Below, in pieces: positions 39,209 through 49,235 of a DNA stretch of 64,000 bases. Origin of the DNA: Methylotenera sp. (lineage in GTDB: Bacteria; Pseudomonadota; Gammaproteobacteria; Burkholderiales; Methylophilaceae); the NCBI GenBank assembly GCA_021732365.1, contig JAKFVD010000003.1, positions 62,001 through 126,000 on the forward strand, read 5' to 3'. Within the stretch, counting starts at the first letter, position 1, and each line of letters opens with the position of its first letter. The notes beneath the pieces were generated by a model. That model was given only the letters and a program-made list of their open reading frames with translations. It made no database searches and was not told where the DNA came from. The position numbers were made by a program, and so were the translations under genes.

Positions 39209-40876
39209 CTAGTTGCTTTGTGTATGTGTAATGACGCCACCACGACCATCTGAGGCGATTTCATCATTGGAAATTTTAAAGTTATCTAATTGAATCGTAT
39301 GGTATTTATCGAAATATTGTGTTAAATCTTGTTCCACGCCAATATCAAACTCAGGTTTTGCAGTATGCGTTTTACCCCAAACTACTTTTACAACAACCCC
39401 GTTTTTGACCACTAATTCGCCATCTTTAAAGACATAATCAGGCTTAGCAAACATGGCTTCGCGGTCTGGCTGGTCTGTATAAATGGTGATATCTGCAGCA
39501 GCGCCCGCGCTTAAACTGCCGCGATCGTTTAAGCCAATCAGTTTGGCGGCTCCCGCGCGTGTCATTATCGCGATTTCATACAATGAATATTCACGATTTA
39601 AACTGGTTAAGTTGCTCATCGCTTGCGCGTCTAAATTCAATTTGGCAAACGCTTCATTTCTAAAACTTTTATCCATTAGCAAGCGAATTAAATGTGGGTA
39701 GCTGGTAAAAGGCGCGCCATTTGGGTGATCGGTAGTCAGGAAAATCCGCCACGGGTCTTCAACGGATAAAAATATCTCTAAGCCAATCGCCCATTGCAGC
39801 GCATTTACATAGTTTTCGTCGCGATATTTAAATGGCACCACGCCGCAGCCTGCATCGCATTCAATATCCATAATGACGGTTTTTTTAGGGCTGGCAAATT
39901 TAGTGTTTAAATGCTGCATCATGCTATCGCCAGAAGCGGTGACGGTTTGGCCGAATAAAATTTGCCCCACATCTGCTGTGATATGTTTGTTTTTATTCAA
40001 CGCTTCTGAGATTTGCGCCGCGGCGGATGAGAATTTTTTATCTCCTTCAGTGCCGTAGCTATGGAATTGGATATGCGTGAGATGCATAGGCACGCCATCA
40101 GACGCACCCATGGTATCAAGCGTGGTTTGAAAATTACCCGCAGCCCCTAAATTATTGCAGTGCACATGCAATGGTTTAGCAATGCCAAGCTGCTGCACCG
40201 CAGTACTTAAACTTTTAAGGATTTGGCGTGGCGAAACTTGATAATAACTGTGATTTTCATCCAGATTTAAACGGCGTTGGTTGAATTTAAATGCCGAAAT
40301 TCCACCAGGATTCACCACTTTAATGCCGATGGCTTGCGTGGCGTGTAACGTCCATGCGACATAATCGTTAATCGCTTTTTGGTCTGCTTTGCGACTTAAA
40401 AGTCGCAAAAAGTAGTCATCATTACCCAGCATCGCATAGCCGCCTTTGTCTATCATTGGCGTATCGGCCATTTCCAAGTGCGCTTGGCGGGCGTTAATCG
40501 GCAAAATCGCTGGTTCAAAAGCCGCGGTGTAGCCCATTTCAATATATCTGAAACCTGTATCTGCGGTATTTGGTGTGGCGTGATGACTGCAATTCGGTGT
40601 ACAAATATGCGCCTCAGGCTCACTATAATTTTTGGTTTCTTGAAACTCGGGCAACATCATGCGCGCAATATTCACCTTGCCGCCACCAATATGACTATGC
40701 ATATCAATCGCGCCAGCCATGACGATTTTTCCTGTTAAATCATAAGTTTGGCTAATTTTTTCTGATGCGTTTGGCTTAGCGATAATCTTGCCATCACGAA
40801 TATAAATATCTTGTATAACCCCATCCGCGCCCATAACTGGGCAATAAAGTCTGCCATTTTTCAAATGCGTAATCAC
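39209..40876 (-). CDS. fhcA: Formyltransferase/hydrolase complex subunit A (amidohydrolase)
   Basis: 555 residues of the metal-dependent amidohydrolase family, related to FwdA/FmdA. Metal ligands are visible: H60 and H62 in DMHSHIGGG, a candidate carbamylated lysine in GIKVVNPG, histidines in HVHC and LTHIQFHSYG, and the aspartate in TTDHPNG. It hydrolyses formylmethanofuran-type substrate to formate. The start is GTG at 40876, sharing one base with the fhcB stop (TAGTG). A tail of about 50 residues follows the barrel. It is the second gene of the fhc operon. Confidence 0.95.
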   Translation of the reverse strand: MITHLKNGRLYCPVMGADGVIQDIYIRDGKIIAKPNASEKISQTYDLTGKIVMAGAIDMHSHIGGGKVNIARMMLPEFQETKNYSEPEAHICTPNCSHHATPNTADTGFRYIEMGYTAAFEPAILPINARQAHLEMADTPMIDKGGYAMLGNDDYFLRLLSRKADQKAINDYVAWTLHATQAIGIKVVNPGGISAFKFNQRRLNLDENHSYYQVSPRQILKSLSTAVQQLGIAKPLHVHCNNLGAAGNFQTTLDTMGASDGVPMHLTHIQFHSYGTEGDKKFSSAAAQISEALNKNKHITADVGQILFGQTVTASGDSMMQHLNTKFASPKKTVIMDIECDAGCGVVPFKYRDENYVNALQWAIGLEIFLSVEDPWRIFLTTDHPNGAPFTSYPHLIRLLMDKSFRNEAFAKLNLDAQAMSNLTSLNREYSLYEIAIMTRAGAAKLIGLNDRGSLSAGAAADITIYTDQPDREAMFAKPDYVFKDGELVVKNGVVVKVVWGKTHTAKPEFDIGVEQDLTQYFDKYHTIQLDNFKISNDEIASDGRGGVITHTQSN

Positions 40877-42108
40877 TACAGTAAAGCCTCTATCTGGGTA
40901 ACGACTTCACTTAATGTCAGTAGCTTATTCTCACGCACTTTCTTTAAAGGCAAAATCACAGCTGAATCCACTCTAAATGATGTGCCGACACAATCTAACC
41001 CTGGCGTAGCGATTGGAATAAAAACGTCAGGTATTTGCTCGAATGTTGTATTGGCATTGCCCAAAACAATCAAAGGAAAATCGGTTTTTCCTGGCAATTT
41101 ATTAGCGCTAAAACTGTTTGTCCAAACCATCGCATCATGGTCAAATTTGTCATCATTCAGGCTAAAACCACTCAACCAAGTATTCGCATTATTGGCAGAA
41201 GTATCGCCATCGCTGCCACCTAAGGATAATCCTGCCGCGCGGCTAGTTTGGCTATTTAATAAAGCAACCGTTTCGGTAATAGTTTGAATCGTTAACTCCG
41301 CATGCGCATAATCCAAATCTTTTGCAATCCAAGCCAGCACAGCGTATTTGGCTTGTTTTAATTTATCTGCAATTGCCAGTAAACCACTGACTTGAACGCC
41401 CGCGACAGTTTGCATTTTTAACTTTTTGCCAGCAATCAATGCGCGTAAAACAGCCAGTATTTCAGGTAAATCAGATTGACTGCAATTGATTGAGGTTGGT
41501 TGTTTGCCATCTGGCGAAACGCCTGCTTGTGTATTCAGATTTTCGCCAATATAAATCACTTCGCGTTTACTAGAATCCGTAAACATCGCGCTAGAATCTT
41601 GACTTAACCATATAAAACGCTCAAAAAATCGCGTGTTATGCGACACGATATCGGTGCCAATACACATCAGCACATCCGCACGATTTTTCACTTCAGTTAA
41701 CGTTGTCGTTTGCCAGCCTGTGCTTTGTAACACCGCCATATTGCGCGCCATACTTTCGCTGTTTAAATGTTGTAGATGACCATTGGTTTTTTGCGCAAGC
41801 GAATAAACCGCCCTAAAACCTTGTACATCGCTGCTTAAACCGGCAAACAAAGGGTTTTTGCTGGATTTTAATAATGTTACCGCGTGAGAAATCGCTTGCT
41901 GTAAAGTGACCGATTCGCCATTGATCTTTGGGGTTGTTTCGCCCAAAGGCTGTTCAAAAAACTGAATACTTTTAGTACAGTTTGTGTTTAAAACTTTGAT
42001 GCCAGACTGCTTTATTTCAAGCGACATATCGTCACACAACAAGCCGCAGGCGGGGCAGGTGGCAACGACTTTTTTATTGTCTTGTTGAGTGTTCGATGAA
42101 ATCTCCAT
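40876..42108 (-). CDS. fhcB: Formyltransferase/hydrolase complex subunit B
   Basis: 410 residues related to FwdB/FmdB, of the molybdopterin oxidoreductase fold. It keeps the four N-terminal cysteines C18, C21, C25 and C44 (CPACGLLC, then NTNC) that hold a 4Fe-4S cluster in FwdB, although Fhc complexes are regarded as hydrolases without the pterin redox site. The ATG at 42108 is preferred; a TTG six codons upstream is an alternative, and neither has a strong ribosome site. It is the first gene of the fhc operon, and its promoter must lie in the 116 bases shared with the divergent DUF2721 gene. Confidence 0.92.
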   Translation of the reverse strand: MEISSNTQQDNKKVVATCPACGLLCDDMSLEIKQSGIKVLNTNCTKSIQFFEQPLGETTPKINGESVTLQQAISHAVTLLKSSKNPLFAGLSSDVQGFRAVYSLAQKTNGHLQHLNSESMARNMAVLQSTGWQTTTLTEVKNRADVLMCIGTDIVSHNTRFFERFIWLSQDSSAMFTDSSKREVIYIGENLNTQAGVSPDGKQPTSINCSQSDLPEILAVLRALIAGKKLKMQTVAGVQVSGLLAIADKLKQAKYAVLAWIAKDLDYAHAELTIQTITETVALLNSQTSRAAGLSLGGSDGDTSANNANTWLSGFSLNDDKFDHDAMVWTNSFSANKLPGKTDFPLIVLGNANTTFEQIPDVFIPIATPGLDCVGTSFRVDSAVILPLKKVRENKLLTLSEVVTQIEALL

Positions 42109-42224
42109 GTTAAGATTTTGCCACAATTCAGCTGACTCATCAGCTAATTCGTAGTGTTGATTAGTTGCTTTTAACTTTTATTCGATACCGTTAGAATAAG
42201 TTAACCATTCAAAAAGCACAAAAA

Positions 42225-42659
42225 ATGCAAATTATTGCCGAAAATTTAACCAACGTCGCACATGTGATTCAACTAGCGGTTGCGCCTGTGTTTTTACTCA
42301 CTGGCATCGGCGCGATTTTAAGCGTGCTGACGGGTAGATTGGGTCGATTAGTCGACCGTTTTAGGGTATTAACCGAAACAGATGTTGCATTGCCGCCAGC
42401 AAAGTCACGCGAACTATCCATATTATCGGTGCGTGCCACTTGGGTACATTGGGCAATCACGCTGTGCACCGCTTCTGCGTTGTTTGTTTCGCTAGTCATC
42501 GGCGCATTATTTGTTGGCGCAGTTGCTGGCGTCAATCCATCACGCATAGTGTCCATTTTATTTATTGTAGCCATGACTAGCTTAATTATTGGCTTAGGCT
42601 GCTTTTTACGCGAGATTTCACTATCGGTGCATATTTTCGATTTGGGTAAAGATAAATAG
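42225..42659 (+). CDS. DUF2721 membrane protein
   Basis: 144 residues with three predicted membrane helices (about 13-35, 72-95, 106-130) and a conserved basic segment between the first two (GRLGRLVDRFRVL), the DUF2721 pattern. The function is unknown. It is a single gene, divergent from fhcB, with its 3' end facing a TSUP transporter gene. The start is ATG at 42225. Confidence 0.87.
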   Translation: MQIIAENLTNVAHVIQLAVAPVFLLTGIGAILSVLTGRLGRLVDRFRVLTETDVALPPAKSRELSILSVRATWVHWAITLCTASALFVSLVIGALFVGAVAGVNPSRIVSILFIVAMTSLIIGLGCFLREISLSVHIFDLGKDK

Positions 42660-42687
42660 TCAAGACAGGATAGTACTCATTGCACTA

Positions 42688-43719
42688 CTACTTGAACTTT
42701 AGTTTTTTGACTAATTGATTTTGCGCATTGTAAAAATAAGCTTCATAGGATATTTTTCTAATCGAATAAACTTTCTCGATCACAACTCGAGTTGCCAAAG
42801 GCTGCTGGCTAGATACAAAAGCTTGCCTTTCGATTGAGAGGGCAGTAAATGGGATTAACTTTTCAAACTCAAATCCCTCACCATACTTAAATTCAATGGT
42901 GTAAATTAAATCACCCCAGCTTAACGCCGTATCAAAACCTTTCGCAAGCCGAATTAACTCAATATTAGGGTTGTGCGCTGCTTGAATTCTCACCACAGCA
43001 CTGTTAAACATCAACACGCCAGCTACTACCATCGCTGCATAGCCCATTTTACTAAATAACTTTACTGAAATTTTTGGCAGCACATACTTCATCATAACAG
43101 TAGAGGCTATGGCAGCAATTGCAACTACAACGCCAATCTGCAGTGCTTTTAGTGTGAATAAGCCTAACCAAGCATATAAAAATAACTTGATGATATGCAG
43201 AATTACTTCATTAGCAGCGCGCGTAGCAACAATCTCTTCTTTACTTAAACCAAAACGAAAATACACACGATTAAATAACACGCCAACCGCGCCTGTTAAG
43301 CCAGAGATAAATCCAGCCAACAACCCTACTATACCCAGCCAAAATTTAGATAATGAATTTTCGGGTTTGTCTACGTTAGATTTTTTAAATAAATAAGGCA
43401 GGTTGGAGATAAGAAAAATCGCCATGCACAATTCAATATACATTGGGTTTAAATAACTTAATAACCACGCGCCAAAGACCACGCCAGGTATCGCGGCTGG
43501 CAAGAATATCTTCACTATCTGCCAGCGAATGCTTTTATAAAACAACCCAATTTTTGTAATAGAACTTATAGAAGTGCCGACCGAAAGAGCCGCTGGAACT
43601 TGTGCGGCAGCTAATGAGAACCCCAAAATAGGGATGAGCAAAAGCCCTGCGCCACCGCCACAAATTAAACTAACTGAGAATGCCAGCAACGCGGCAATGA
43701 AGATAATGAGGTAATCCAT
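42688..43719 (-). CDS. TSUP (TauE/SafE) transporter with extra C-terminal domain
   Basis: About 343 residues. The first 245 or so hold eight hydrophobic segments with the two TSUP repeats (CGGGAGLLLIP near the start, and GLTGAVGVLFNRVYF in the second repeat); such proteins export sulfite, sulfoacetate or similar organosulfur ions. A soluble part of about 95 residues follows (from about 250), which is not usual for the family. ATG at 43719 is preferred to a TTG three codons earlier. It is separated from the upstream DUF5666 gene by a strong terminator, so it has its own promoter in the A/T-rich gap. Confidence 0.85.
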   Translation of the reverse strand: MDYLIIFIAALLAFSVSLICGGGAGLLLIPILGFSLAAAQVPAALSVGTSISSITKIGLFYKSIRWQIVKIFLPAAIPGVVFGAWLLSYLNPMYIELCMAIFLISNLPYLFKKSNVDKPENSLSKFWLGIVGLLAGFISGLTGAVGVLFNRVYFRFGLSKEEIVATRAANEVILHIIKLFLYAWLGLFTLKALQIGVVVAIAAIASTVMMKYVLPKISVKLFSKMGYAAMVVAGVLMFNSAVVRIQAAHNPNIELIRLAKGFDTALSWGDLIYTIEFKYGEGFEFEKLIPFTALSIERQAFVSSQQPLATRVVIEKVYSIRKISYEAYFYNAQNQLVKKLKFK

Positions 43720-43776
43720 GTAGAACAATTCTATATATATTTTGTGAATAATTCATAAAATATAACTATTAAAAAC

Positions 43777-43804
43777 AAAAAAAGAGGCTTGAGCCTCTTT
43801 TTTT
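43777..43804. terminator. Strong intrinsic terminator downstream of the DUF5666-like gene
   Basis: The stem GAGGC-TTGA-GCCTC is extended by seven A/T pairs, with A and T runs on both sides. It terminates the minus-strand gene ending at 43848. Confidence 0.9.
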
Positions 43805-43847
43805 GTTTACACACTTTTGCGAAACTATAAGCTATAAATAAAATCAG

Positions 43848-44153
43848 TTATTTTTTGCCACATTTAGCTGGTTTGGCAGATTCAATTTCTTTCACAATAC
43901 CTTTGTCATGCTCAACTTCAACACATGAGCCAACAACTAACGGGCCGTGATCATTGTCGATTTCTGTTTTATCAGTCACTTCAATTTGCTGTCCGCTAAC
44001 AACCCAAATGCCTGGGTTTTCAGTCGGACGGCTTTCAACCGTGCCATAAAACTCTTCATCTGCAAAAGCTGGGCTGCTCAACGCAAAACAGCTGGCTGCA
44101 ATTAATAAACCTGCTTTTAATGAAAAAAGTGGATTGGTTTTTGTGGTATTCAT
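43848..44153 (-). CDS. Small exported DUF5666-like protein
   Basis: 101 residues: a signal peptide (about 1-31, AFA site) and one small beta-barrel-like domain with GTVESRPTENPGIWVVSGQQIEVTDKTE, matching the DUF5666 pattern of short, secreted beta proteins. Two cysteines in the mature part (GSCVEVE and AKCGKK) may form a disulfide. The function is unknown. The ribosome site AGGAGAA lies before the ATG at 44153. It is transcribed alone, ended by a strong hairpin. Confidence 0.8.
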   Translation of the reverse strand: MNTTKTNPLFSLKAGLLIAASCFALSSPAFADEEFYGTVESRPTENPGIWVVSGQQIEVTDKTEIDNDHGPLVVGSCVEVEHDKGIVKEIESAKPAKCGKK

Positions 44154-44466
44154 ATCGTTCTCCTAATTTATGCTGTGCCATTCAGTGTTTTTGCCCAACC
44201 TTTGTGTTTAAAGCTGAGCTACGTTAGGCATCTTAATCGGCGTTATTCAAGCAACATATAGGATAAATGCGGTTTTTTTTGTAGGAATTGATGAAGTGTT
44301 TAAGCGGTTTACAAAATAAACGGATGTTAAATTCCTTTAGTTGAGTTTATTTTGGGATGTAAACAATATATTTTTAGGTTTATCAAATGCATCAAAAATG
44401 CTAGAATCTGCACCTTTCTAAGTCGTTATTTTAATTATTTTTCTTTTAAATCTTGTGGAGTTTCAA
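44154..44466. other. Divergent intergenic region upstream of ndk
   Basis: 313 bases with no gene. It carries the ndk promoter (listed separately) on the right and the ribosome site and unseen promoter of the DUF5666-like gene on the left. Nothing else is recognised. Confidence 0.5.
44379..44407 (+). promoter_or_regulatory. Probable ndk promoter with extended -10
   Basis: TTTATC (44379-44384) lies 17 bases before TAGAAT (44402-44407), which is preceded by TGC, making an extended -10. Transcription would begin near 44414, about 50 bases before ndk. Confidence 0.65.
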
Positions 44467-44871
44467 ATGGCAGTAGAACGCACCCTTAGCATTATCAAAC
44501 CAGATGCAGTAGCAAAAAACGTGATTGGTCAAATTTATACGCGTTTTGAAAACGCTGGTTTAAAAATTGTGGCAGCAAAAATGACACAATTAAGCAAAGC
44601 CGAAGCTGAAGGCTTTTACGCAGTGCACGCAGCACGTCCATTCTTTAACGATTTAGTTAAATTTATGATTTCTGGCCCAGTGATTATTCAGGCTTTAGAA
44701 GGCGAAAATGCTGTATTGAAACACCGCGACCTAATGGGTGCAACGAATCCTAAAGAGGCGGCTGCTGGTACGATTCGTGCAGATTTTGCTGAAAGTATCG
44801 ATGCAAATGCAGTGCATGGTTCTGATTCAGCAGAAAATGCTGCAATCGAAATTAAATACTTCTTCGGCTAA
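44467..44871 (+). CDS. ndk: Nucleoside diphosphate kinase
   Basis: 134 residues from ATG 44467, placed by GGAG six bases upstream; an earlier in-frame start would add four residues and has no ribosome site. The family N-terminus [12 protein letters not shown] and the phospho-histidine H117 in NAVHGSD are present. It balances nucleoside triphosphate pools in the cytoplasm. It leads the conserved ndk-rlmN-pilW-rodZ-ispG-hisS run, although a hairpin repeat separates it from rlmN. Confidence 0.97.
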   Translation: MAVERTLSIIKPDAVAKNVIGQIYTRFENAGLKIVAAKMTQLSKAEAEGFYAVHAARPFFNDLVKFMISGPVIIQALEGENAVLKHRDLMGATNPKEAAAGTIRADFAESIDANAVHGSDSAENAAIEIKYFFG

Positions 44872-44881
44872 AATTAACGTC

Positions 44882-44971
44882 GCTATGCAGCGTTGCAAGT
44901 TAAAAATCTCTCCGCACATATTTCATATATGCTTCGTCGAAATTTTCAACTTGCGCCTTGCCTAGCCTAGC
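44882..44971. repeat. Imperfect hairpin repeat between ndk and rlmN
   Basis: GCAAGTT (44895-44901) pairs with AACTTGC (44948-44954). The arms continue inward with AAAAAT/ATTTT and outward with GCTATGCAG/CTAGCCTAGC-like pairing, giving arms of roughly 40 bases with mismatches and an A/T-rich loop. It looks like a dispersed intergenic palindromic element; a weak terminator or an mRNA-stabilising structure is also possible. Confidence 0.6.
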
Positions 44972-45017
44972 TAATTGAGTATTGATAGAAAATTGAATAT
45001 TGAAAGAAAAGTAATCA

Positions 45018-46133
45018 TTGGTTAATTTACTAAATTTTAATCAACCACAACTCGCCGATTACTTTGTTAGTATCGGCGAGAAGCCTTTTCGCGCCAAGCA
45101 ATTGATGCGCTGGATGCATCATTTTGGTGTGCATGATTTTGCGCAGATGACAGATATTGCCAAAAATTTACGTGAAAAATTAGTGTTAAGTACTGAAATT
45201 ACTTTGCCTAATGTGCAGTTAGAGCAGGTTTCAAATGATGGTACACGCAAATGGTTAATCGGCACGGATGATAAAAATGGTGTGGCTAATAGTATCGAAA
45301 CCGTGTTTATTCCAGAAGATGATAGAGGTACTTTGTGTATCTCTAGCCAAGTAGGTTGTGCACTGGCTTGTACGTTTTGCAGTACAGGCGCGCAGGGTTT
45401 TAACCGTAATTTAAGTGTTTCTGAAATCATCGGTCAACTAGCAATCGCCAACAAATCACTACGCAGTGAGTCGGGTTACGATTTACTTTCGGCGAATGAC
45501 CGCATTATTTCAAATGTGGTGATGATGGGTATGGGCGAGCCGCTCACTAATTACGATAATGTGGTCACCGCGATGCAGATTATGCTGGATGATAGCGCCT
45601 ATGGCTTGAGCCGCCGTCGCGTGACGCTTTCAACCTCGGGAATCGTACCAGCGATGGATAGGTTAAAAGAAGATTGCCCCGTAGCGTTAGCCGTATCACT
45701 GCATGCGCCAAACGATGCGTTGCGTGATGTGATTGTGCCGATTAATAAAAAGTACCCTATTAAGGATTTGATGGCAGCATGCAATCGTTATTTAGAGCGC
45801 GCCCCGCGTGATTTTGTAACGTTTGAATATGTGATGTTGGACGGTGTAAACGATACGGTTGAGCACGCGCATCAATTATTAGATGTGATTAAAAGCGTGC
45901 CATGCAAGCTTAATCTGATTCCATTTAATCCGTTCCCTAATAGTGGTTACGAAACATCCAAACCTAGCCATATTCGTGTGTTCCGTGATATTTTAATGCA
46001 AGCAGGCTATGTGGTGACTGTGCGTAAAACGCGCGGCGACGATATAGACGCTGCTTGTGGTCAATTGGCTGGTAAAGTGTTAGATAAAACCAAACGGACA
46101 CTTAAAAGTATTCCAATAGAGGCGGTTGCATAA
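45018..46133 (+). CDS. rlmN: Dual-specificity 23S rRNA/tRNA methyltransferase RlmN (radical SAM)
   Basis: 371 residues. The radical-SAM cluster is CxxxCxxC at C114, C118 and C121, with the methyl-carrying cysteine near the end in DIDAACGQL. It methylates A2503 in 23S rRNA and A37 in some tRNAs. The start is most likely TTG at 45018 ([12 protein letters not shown]), with only a weak purine-rich site upstream. The stop overlaps the pilW ATG by one base (TAATG), showing coupling. Confidence 0.95.
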   Translation: MVNLLNFNQPQLADYFVSIGEKPFRAKQLMRWMHHFGVHDFAQMTDIAKNLREKLVLSTEITLPNVQLEQVSNDGTRKWLIGTDDKNGVANSIETVFIPEDDRGTLCISSQVGCALACTFCSTGAQGFNRNLSVSEIIGQLAIANKSLRSESGYDLLSANDRIISNVVMMGMGEPLTNYDNVVTAMQIMLDDSAYGLSRRRVTLSTSGIVPAMDRLKEDCPVALAVSLHAPNDALRDVIVPINKKYPIKDLMAACNRYLERAPRDFVTFEYVMLDGVNDTVEHAHQLLDVIKSVPCKLNLIPFNPFPNSGYETSKPSHIRVFRDILMQAGYVVTVRKTRGDDIDAACGQLAGKVLDKTKRTLKSIPIEAVA

Positions 46134-46900
46134 TGGTAGGTATGATGAAAATGTTAGTGATTGTATTAGCGGCTTTGCTGCTAGCTGCTTGCGCTTCAAG
46201 TAGTCAGACTGGTAACAGCACTAATTACAGTGAAACTGCCTTAACGGAGCGCGCCCGTGCTCATAGCGATTTGGCTGCTGCCTATTTTCAGCAAAACAAA
46301 TATGAAATTGCATTAACTGAATTTACAGAAGCCATCAAAATTGACCCCACTTACTCGCCTGCATATAACGGTCTTGGTTTAGTTTATGCGGCTTTGGGTG
46401 AAGATGCCAAAGCAGATGCAAATTTTTTAAAAGCGATTCAGGTTCAACCAAATAGCTCAGAAGCGCACAATAATTATGGTAGCTTTTTATGTGCTAGAAA
46501 ACGCTACGATGAATCCATTCCGCACTTTCTGGCAGCAGTAAAAAACCCGCTTTACGCTACGCCTAATCTCGCATATGCCAATGCAGGCATCTGCTCAGCG
46601 CGTAAAAACGATATTAAAAGTGCAGAGATTTATTTGACTAAAGCATTGCAAATACAGCCATTAACCTATTCTGCGGCTTATCAATTAGCTGATATTCAAT
46701 TTAAGCGTAATGATATTAATGCAGCAAAAGTCACTTTGCAAAATGTGTTAATCGCCTCGCCAACACCTGAATCATTATGGCTTGCCATCAAAATTGAACG
46801 TATATTGGGCGGGCGAGATAATGAAGCGAGTTATGCCTTACAGTTGCGTCGGCAATTTCCTGGCTCTGCACAAACAAGCTTATTATTAAGTGGTCAATAA
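46133..46900 (+). CDS. pilW: Type IV pilus biogenesis lipoprotein PilW/PilF
   Basis: 255 residues. A signal peptide with lipobox LAAC, then about six TPR helix pairs (for example YFQQNKYEIALTEFTEAIKIDPTYSPAYNGLGLVYAALG). PilW/PilF helps the PilQ secretin reach the outer membrane. It lies between rlmN (one-base overlap) and rodZ, the classical order in betaproteobacteria. Whether pili are made cannot be judged here. Confidence 0.92.
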   Translation: MVGMMKMLVIVLAALLLAACASSSQTGNSTNYSETALTERARAHSDLAAAYFQQNKYEIALTEFTEAIKIDPTYSPAYNGLGLVYAALGEDAKADANFLKAIQVQPNSSEAHNNYGSFLCARKRYDESIPHFLAAVKNPLYATPNLAYANAGICSARKNDIKSAEIYLTKALQIQPLTYSAAYQLADIQFKRNDINAAKVTLQNVLIASPTPESLWLAIKIERILGGRDNEASYALQLRRQFPGSAQTSLLLSGQ

Positions 46901-46924
46901 TTATTGATAGTGGTTAAGGATAAT

Positions 46925-47941
46925 ATGGCACGCAAAACGAGTATGAAAGCAGAAGAAAAAACAATCGCACCCACTGAGCAGACTGACAATCATCCTGCTG
47001 AAATGCCAAATAATCAGGCTTCACCTGATGTTGCTGAATTAAATCATACGGCTTATTCGCGCTCTCGTTGTGGGGGTGCTTTAAGAATCGCGCGCGAAAA
47101 ACAGGGCTTGGCAGTGCACGATGTGGCCAGCAAGTTAAAAATAAGTAGTCGACAAATTGAATCAATTGAAGCGGATCAATTTACAGCCCTGCCAGAATCG
47201 ACCATTGTGAGAGGGTTTATTCGCAATTACGCCAAATTGCTCAAAATTGATGCAGAGCCACTATTGGATGCATACAATGTGTTGGTGCCCAGTAAAGAGC
47301 CGCTGGCTTTTACCTTAAAGCCAAGCACCAGCATGAAAGTTAACAGCTACAAAAAGCCTAAAACTGGGCGCTATATCTTGGCAGGTTTGCTGGTATTGCT
47401 GGCATTAGGGGTATGGCTTTTTTATCAAAGTTATATTGAAAAACCAAGCCCAACAGCGCCGATGGCTGAAATAGAATTACTAGAACCTTTGCCTGAGCCT
47501 GCGTTGCCAGCCGCCGAGCGTGCCGAACAAACGGTCGATATTATACTTCCACCTGCAGCAGATGCTGAAACAGTACAATCTGCGGATGCCCCAGCGGTTG
47601 TTGTAGAGGGCACACAAGCAACGCCAGTGACTGAAACGCCTGCGCTAGCTGAAATCAAACCAGCAGAGCCATTAGAAAGCTTAGCCAAATTAGAATTTAA
47701 TGCGAGCCAAGAGACGTGGGTGAGTATTGTTGATGCAAAGGGGAAAGAAATCTATAACAAAACTATTTTTGCAGGTAGCCGTGATAGTTTGAATATTAAG
47801 CTACCAATTAACGTGGTGGTTGGTAACGCGCGCGGCGCAACTATGATGATGAATAATAAGTTAATCGATTTAGCACCGCATACCCGTAGTAATGTTGCGC
47901 GTATTAAAGTGGATAAGCTGGAGTTGAATCAGTTTGAGTAA
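46925..47941 (+). CDS. rodZ: Cell-shape protein RodZ-like (HTH, TM, DUF4115)
   Basis: About 338 residues from ATG 46925, which has AAGGA four bases upstream; a TTG 21 bases earlier is less likely. An N-terminal Xre/RodZ helix-turn-helix ([22 protein letters not shown] and following) is followed by a single membrane helix (about 150-171), an Ala/Pro/Glu-rich periplasmic linker and a C-terminal DUF4115 domain. It links MreB to the membrane in elongasome function. The stop overlaps the ispG start by eight bases. Confidence 0.9.
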   Translation: MARKTSMKAEEKTIAPTEQTDNHPAEMPNNQASPDVAELNHTAYSRSRCGGALRIAREKQGLAVHDVASKLKISSRQIESIEADQFTALPESTIVRGFIRNYAKLLKIDAEPLLDAYNVLVPSKEPLAFTLKPSTSMKVNSYKKPKTGRYILAGLLVLLALGVWLFYQSYIEKPSPTAPMAEIELLEPLPEPALPAAERAEQTVDIILPPAADAETVQSADAPAVVVEGTQATPVTETPALAEIKPAEPLESLAKLEFNASQETWVSIVDAKGKEIYNKTIFAGSRDSLNIKLPINVVVGNARGATMMMNNKLIDLAPHTRSNVARIKVDKLELNQFE

Positions 47942-49229
47942 TAAGCACATGCGGCGTCAATGTTTACAGGTCATGATTGGTCACGTGCCTGTTGGCGGCG
48001 GTCTGCAAGGTAGCACATCTGCTTCAGTGGTTGTACAAAGTATGACCAATACTGATACTGCGGATGCGCAGGCTACGATTCAACAGGTGTTTGAATTGTG
48101 GCAGGCAGGAAGTGAAGTAGTGCGTATCACTGTTAATTCACCTGAGGCGGCCGCGCAGGTCGGCAATATCCGTGCGGGTTTAGATGCGCTGGGCTGTAAT
48201 GTGCCCTTAGTAGGCGATTTTCATTATAACGGACACAAACTGCTGGCCGCTTATCCTGATTGTGCAAAAGGTTTAGCCAAATACCGCATCAATCCGGGTA
48301 ATGTTGGCAAAGGCAGCAAACGTGATGAGCAGTTCGCTGCCATGATTGAAGCGGCTATCCAATACAAAAAATCCGTGCGCATTGGTGTTAACTGGGGCAG
48401 TCTCGACCAAGCCAAAATGGCACAGATGATGGATGATAATGGCAAGTCTGCCAATCCGATGTCGGCTGATGAATTAATGCGTGAGGCCTTGATTCAATCT
48501 GCTTTAGAAAGCGCACAACAAGCGGTTGATATTGGCTTAAGCCCAAATCAAATTATTATTTCTTGCAAAGTTAGCAATGTGCAAGATTTAGTCAAAGTTT
48601 ATCGTGAATTAGCCGAGCGCTGCGAGTTCCCACTGCATTTAGGCTTAACCGAAGCTGGTATGGGTTCTAAAGGCATCGTTGCCTCAACGGCAGCGTTATC
48701 CTTACTACTGCAAGAGGGTATTGGCGATACGATTCGCGTATCACTAACGCCAGAACCCAATGAATCACGCACTAAAGAAGTCGTAGTTGCGCAAGAGATT
48801 TTGCAAACCATGGGTATCCGCTCATTTACGCCCTTAGTCACGGCTTGCCCAGGTTGTGGTCGCACAACTTCAACCTACTTTCAAGAATTAGCCATGCAAA
48901 TCCAAGGCTATCTGCGCACACAAATGCCTATGTGGCGCAAAGCGTATCCAGGGGTTGAGGATATGAGTGTTGCGGTGATGGGCTGCGTAGTTAACGGTCC
49001 AGGGGAGTCTAAATTGGCGAATATCGGCATCAGTTTGCCTGGCACAGGTGAAACCCCAGTCGCGCCAGTATTCGTCGATGGCGAAAAAACCGTGACATTA
49101 AAGGGTGACCATATCGCCGAAGAGTTTCAGGCAATTGTAGAAGAATACGTGCAAAAAAATTATGCTGAGGGTGGCAAGTTACGATTAAAGCTCACAGAAA
49201 AAACAATTTCAATTCAAGCAGTTAACTAA
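47934..49229 (+). CDS. ispG: 4-hydroxy-3-methylbut-2-enyl-diphosphate synthase
   Basis: 431 residues with TIM-barrel and ferredoxin-like parts. The 4Fe-4S ligands C305, C308 (ACPGCGRT) and C351 ([10 protein letters not shown]) are present. It makes HMBPP from MEcPP in the MEP isoprenoid pathway. The start is TTG at 47934, overlapping the end of rodZ, with GGAG ten bases upstream. It is co-transcribed with hisS, which starts seven bases after its stop. Confidence 0.96.
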   Translation: MSNKHMRRQCLQVMIGHVPVGGGLQGSTSASVVVQSMTNTDTADAQATIQQVFELWQAGSEVVRITVNSPEAAAQVGNIRAGLDALGCNVPLVGDFHYNGHKLLAAYPDCAKGLAKYRINPGNVGKGSKRDEQFAAMIEAAIQYKKSVRIGVNWGSLDQAKMAQMMDDNGKSANPMSADELMREALIQSALESAQQAVDIGLSPNQIIISCKVSNVQDLVKVYRELAERCEFPLHLGLTEAGMGSKGIVASTAALSLLLQEGIGDTIRVSLTPEPNESRTKEVVVAQEILQTMGIRSFTPLVTACPGCGRTTSTYFQELAMQIQGYLRTQMPMWRKAYPGVEDMSVAVMGCVVNGPGESKLANIGISLPGTGETPVAPVFVDGEKTVTLKGDHIAEEFQAIVEEYVQKNYAEGGKLRLKLTEKTISIQAVN

Positions 49230-49235
49230 TTTTCA

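Noticed and set aside
42165..42197. Possible promoter for the DUF2721 gene
   Set aside because: The best boxes (TTGCTT and TAGAAT) are 21 bases apart, too far for a supported call.
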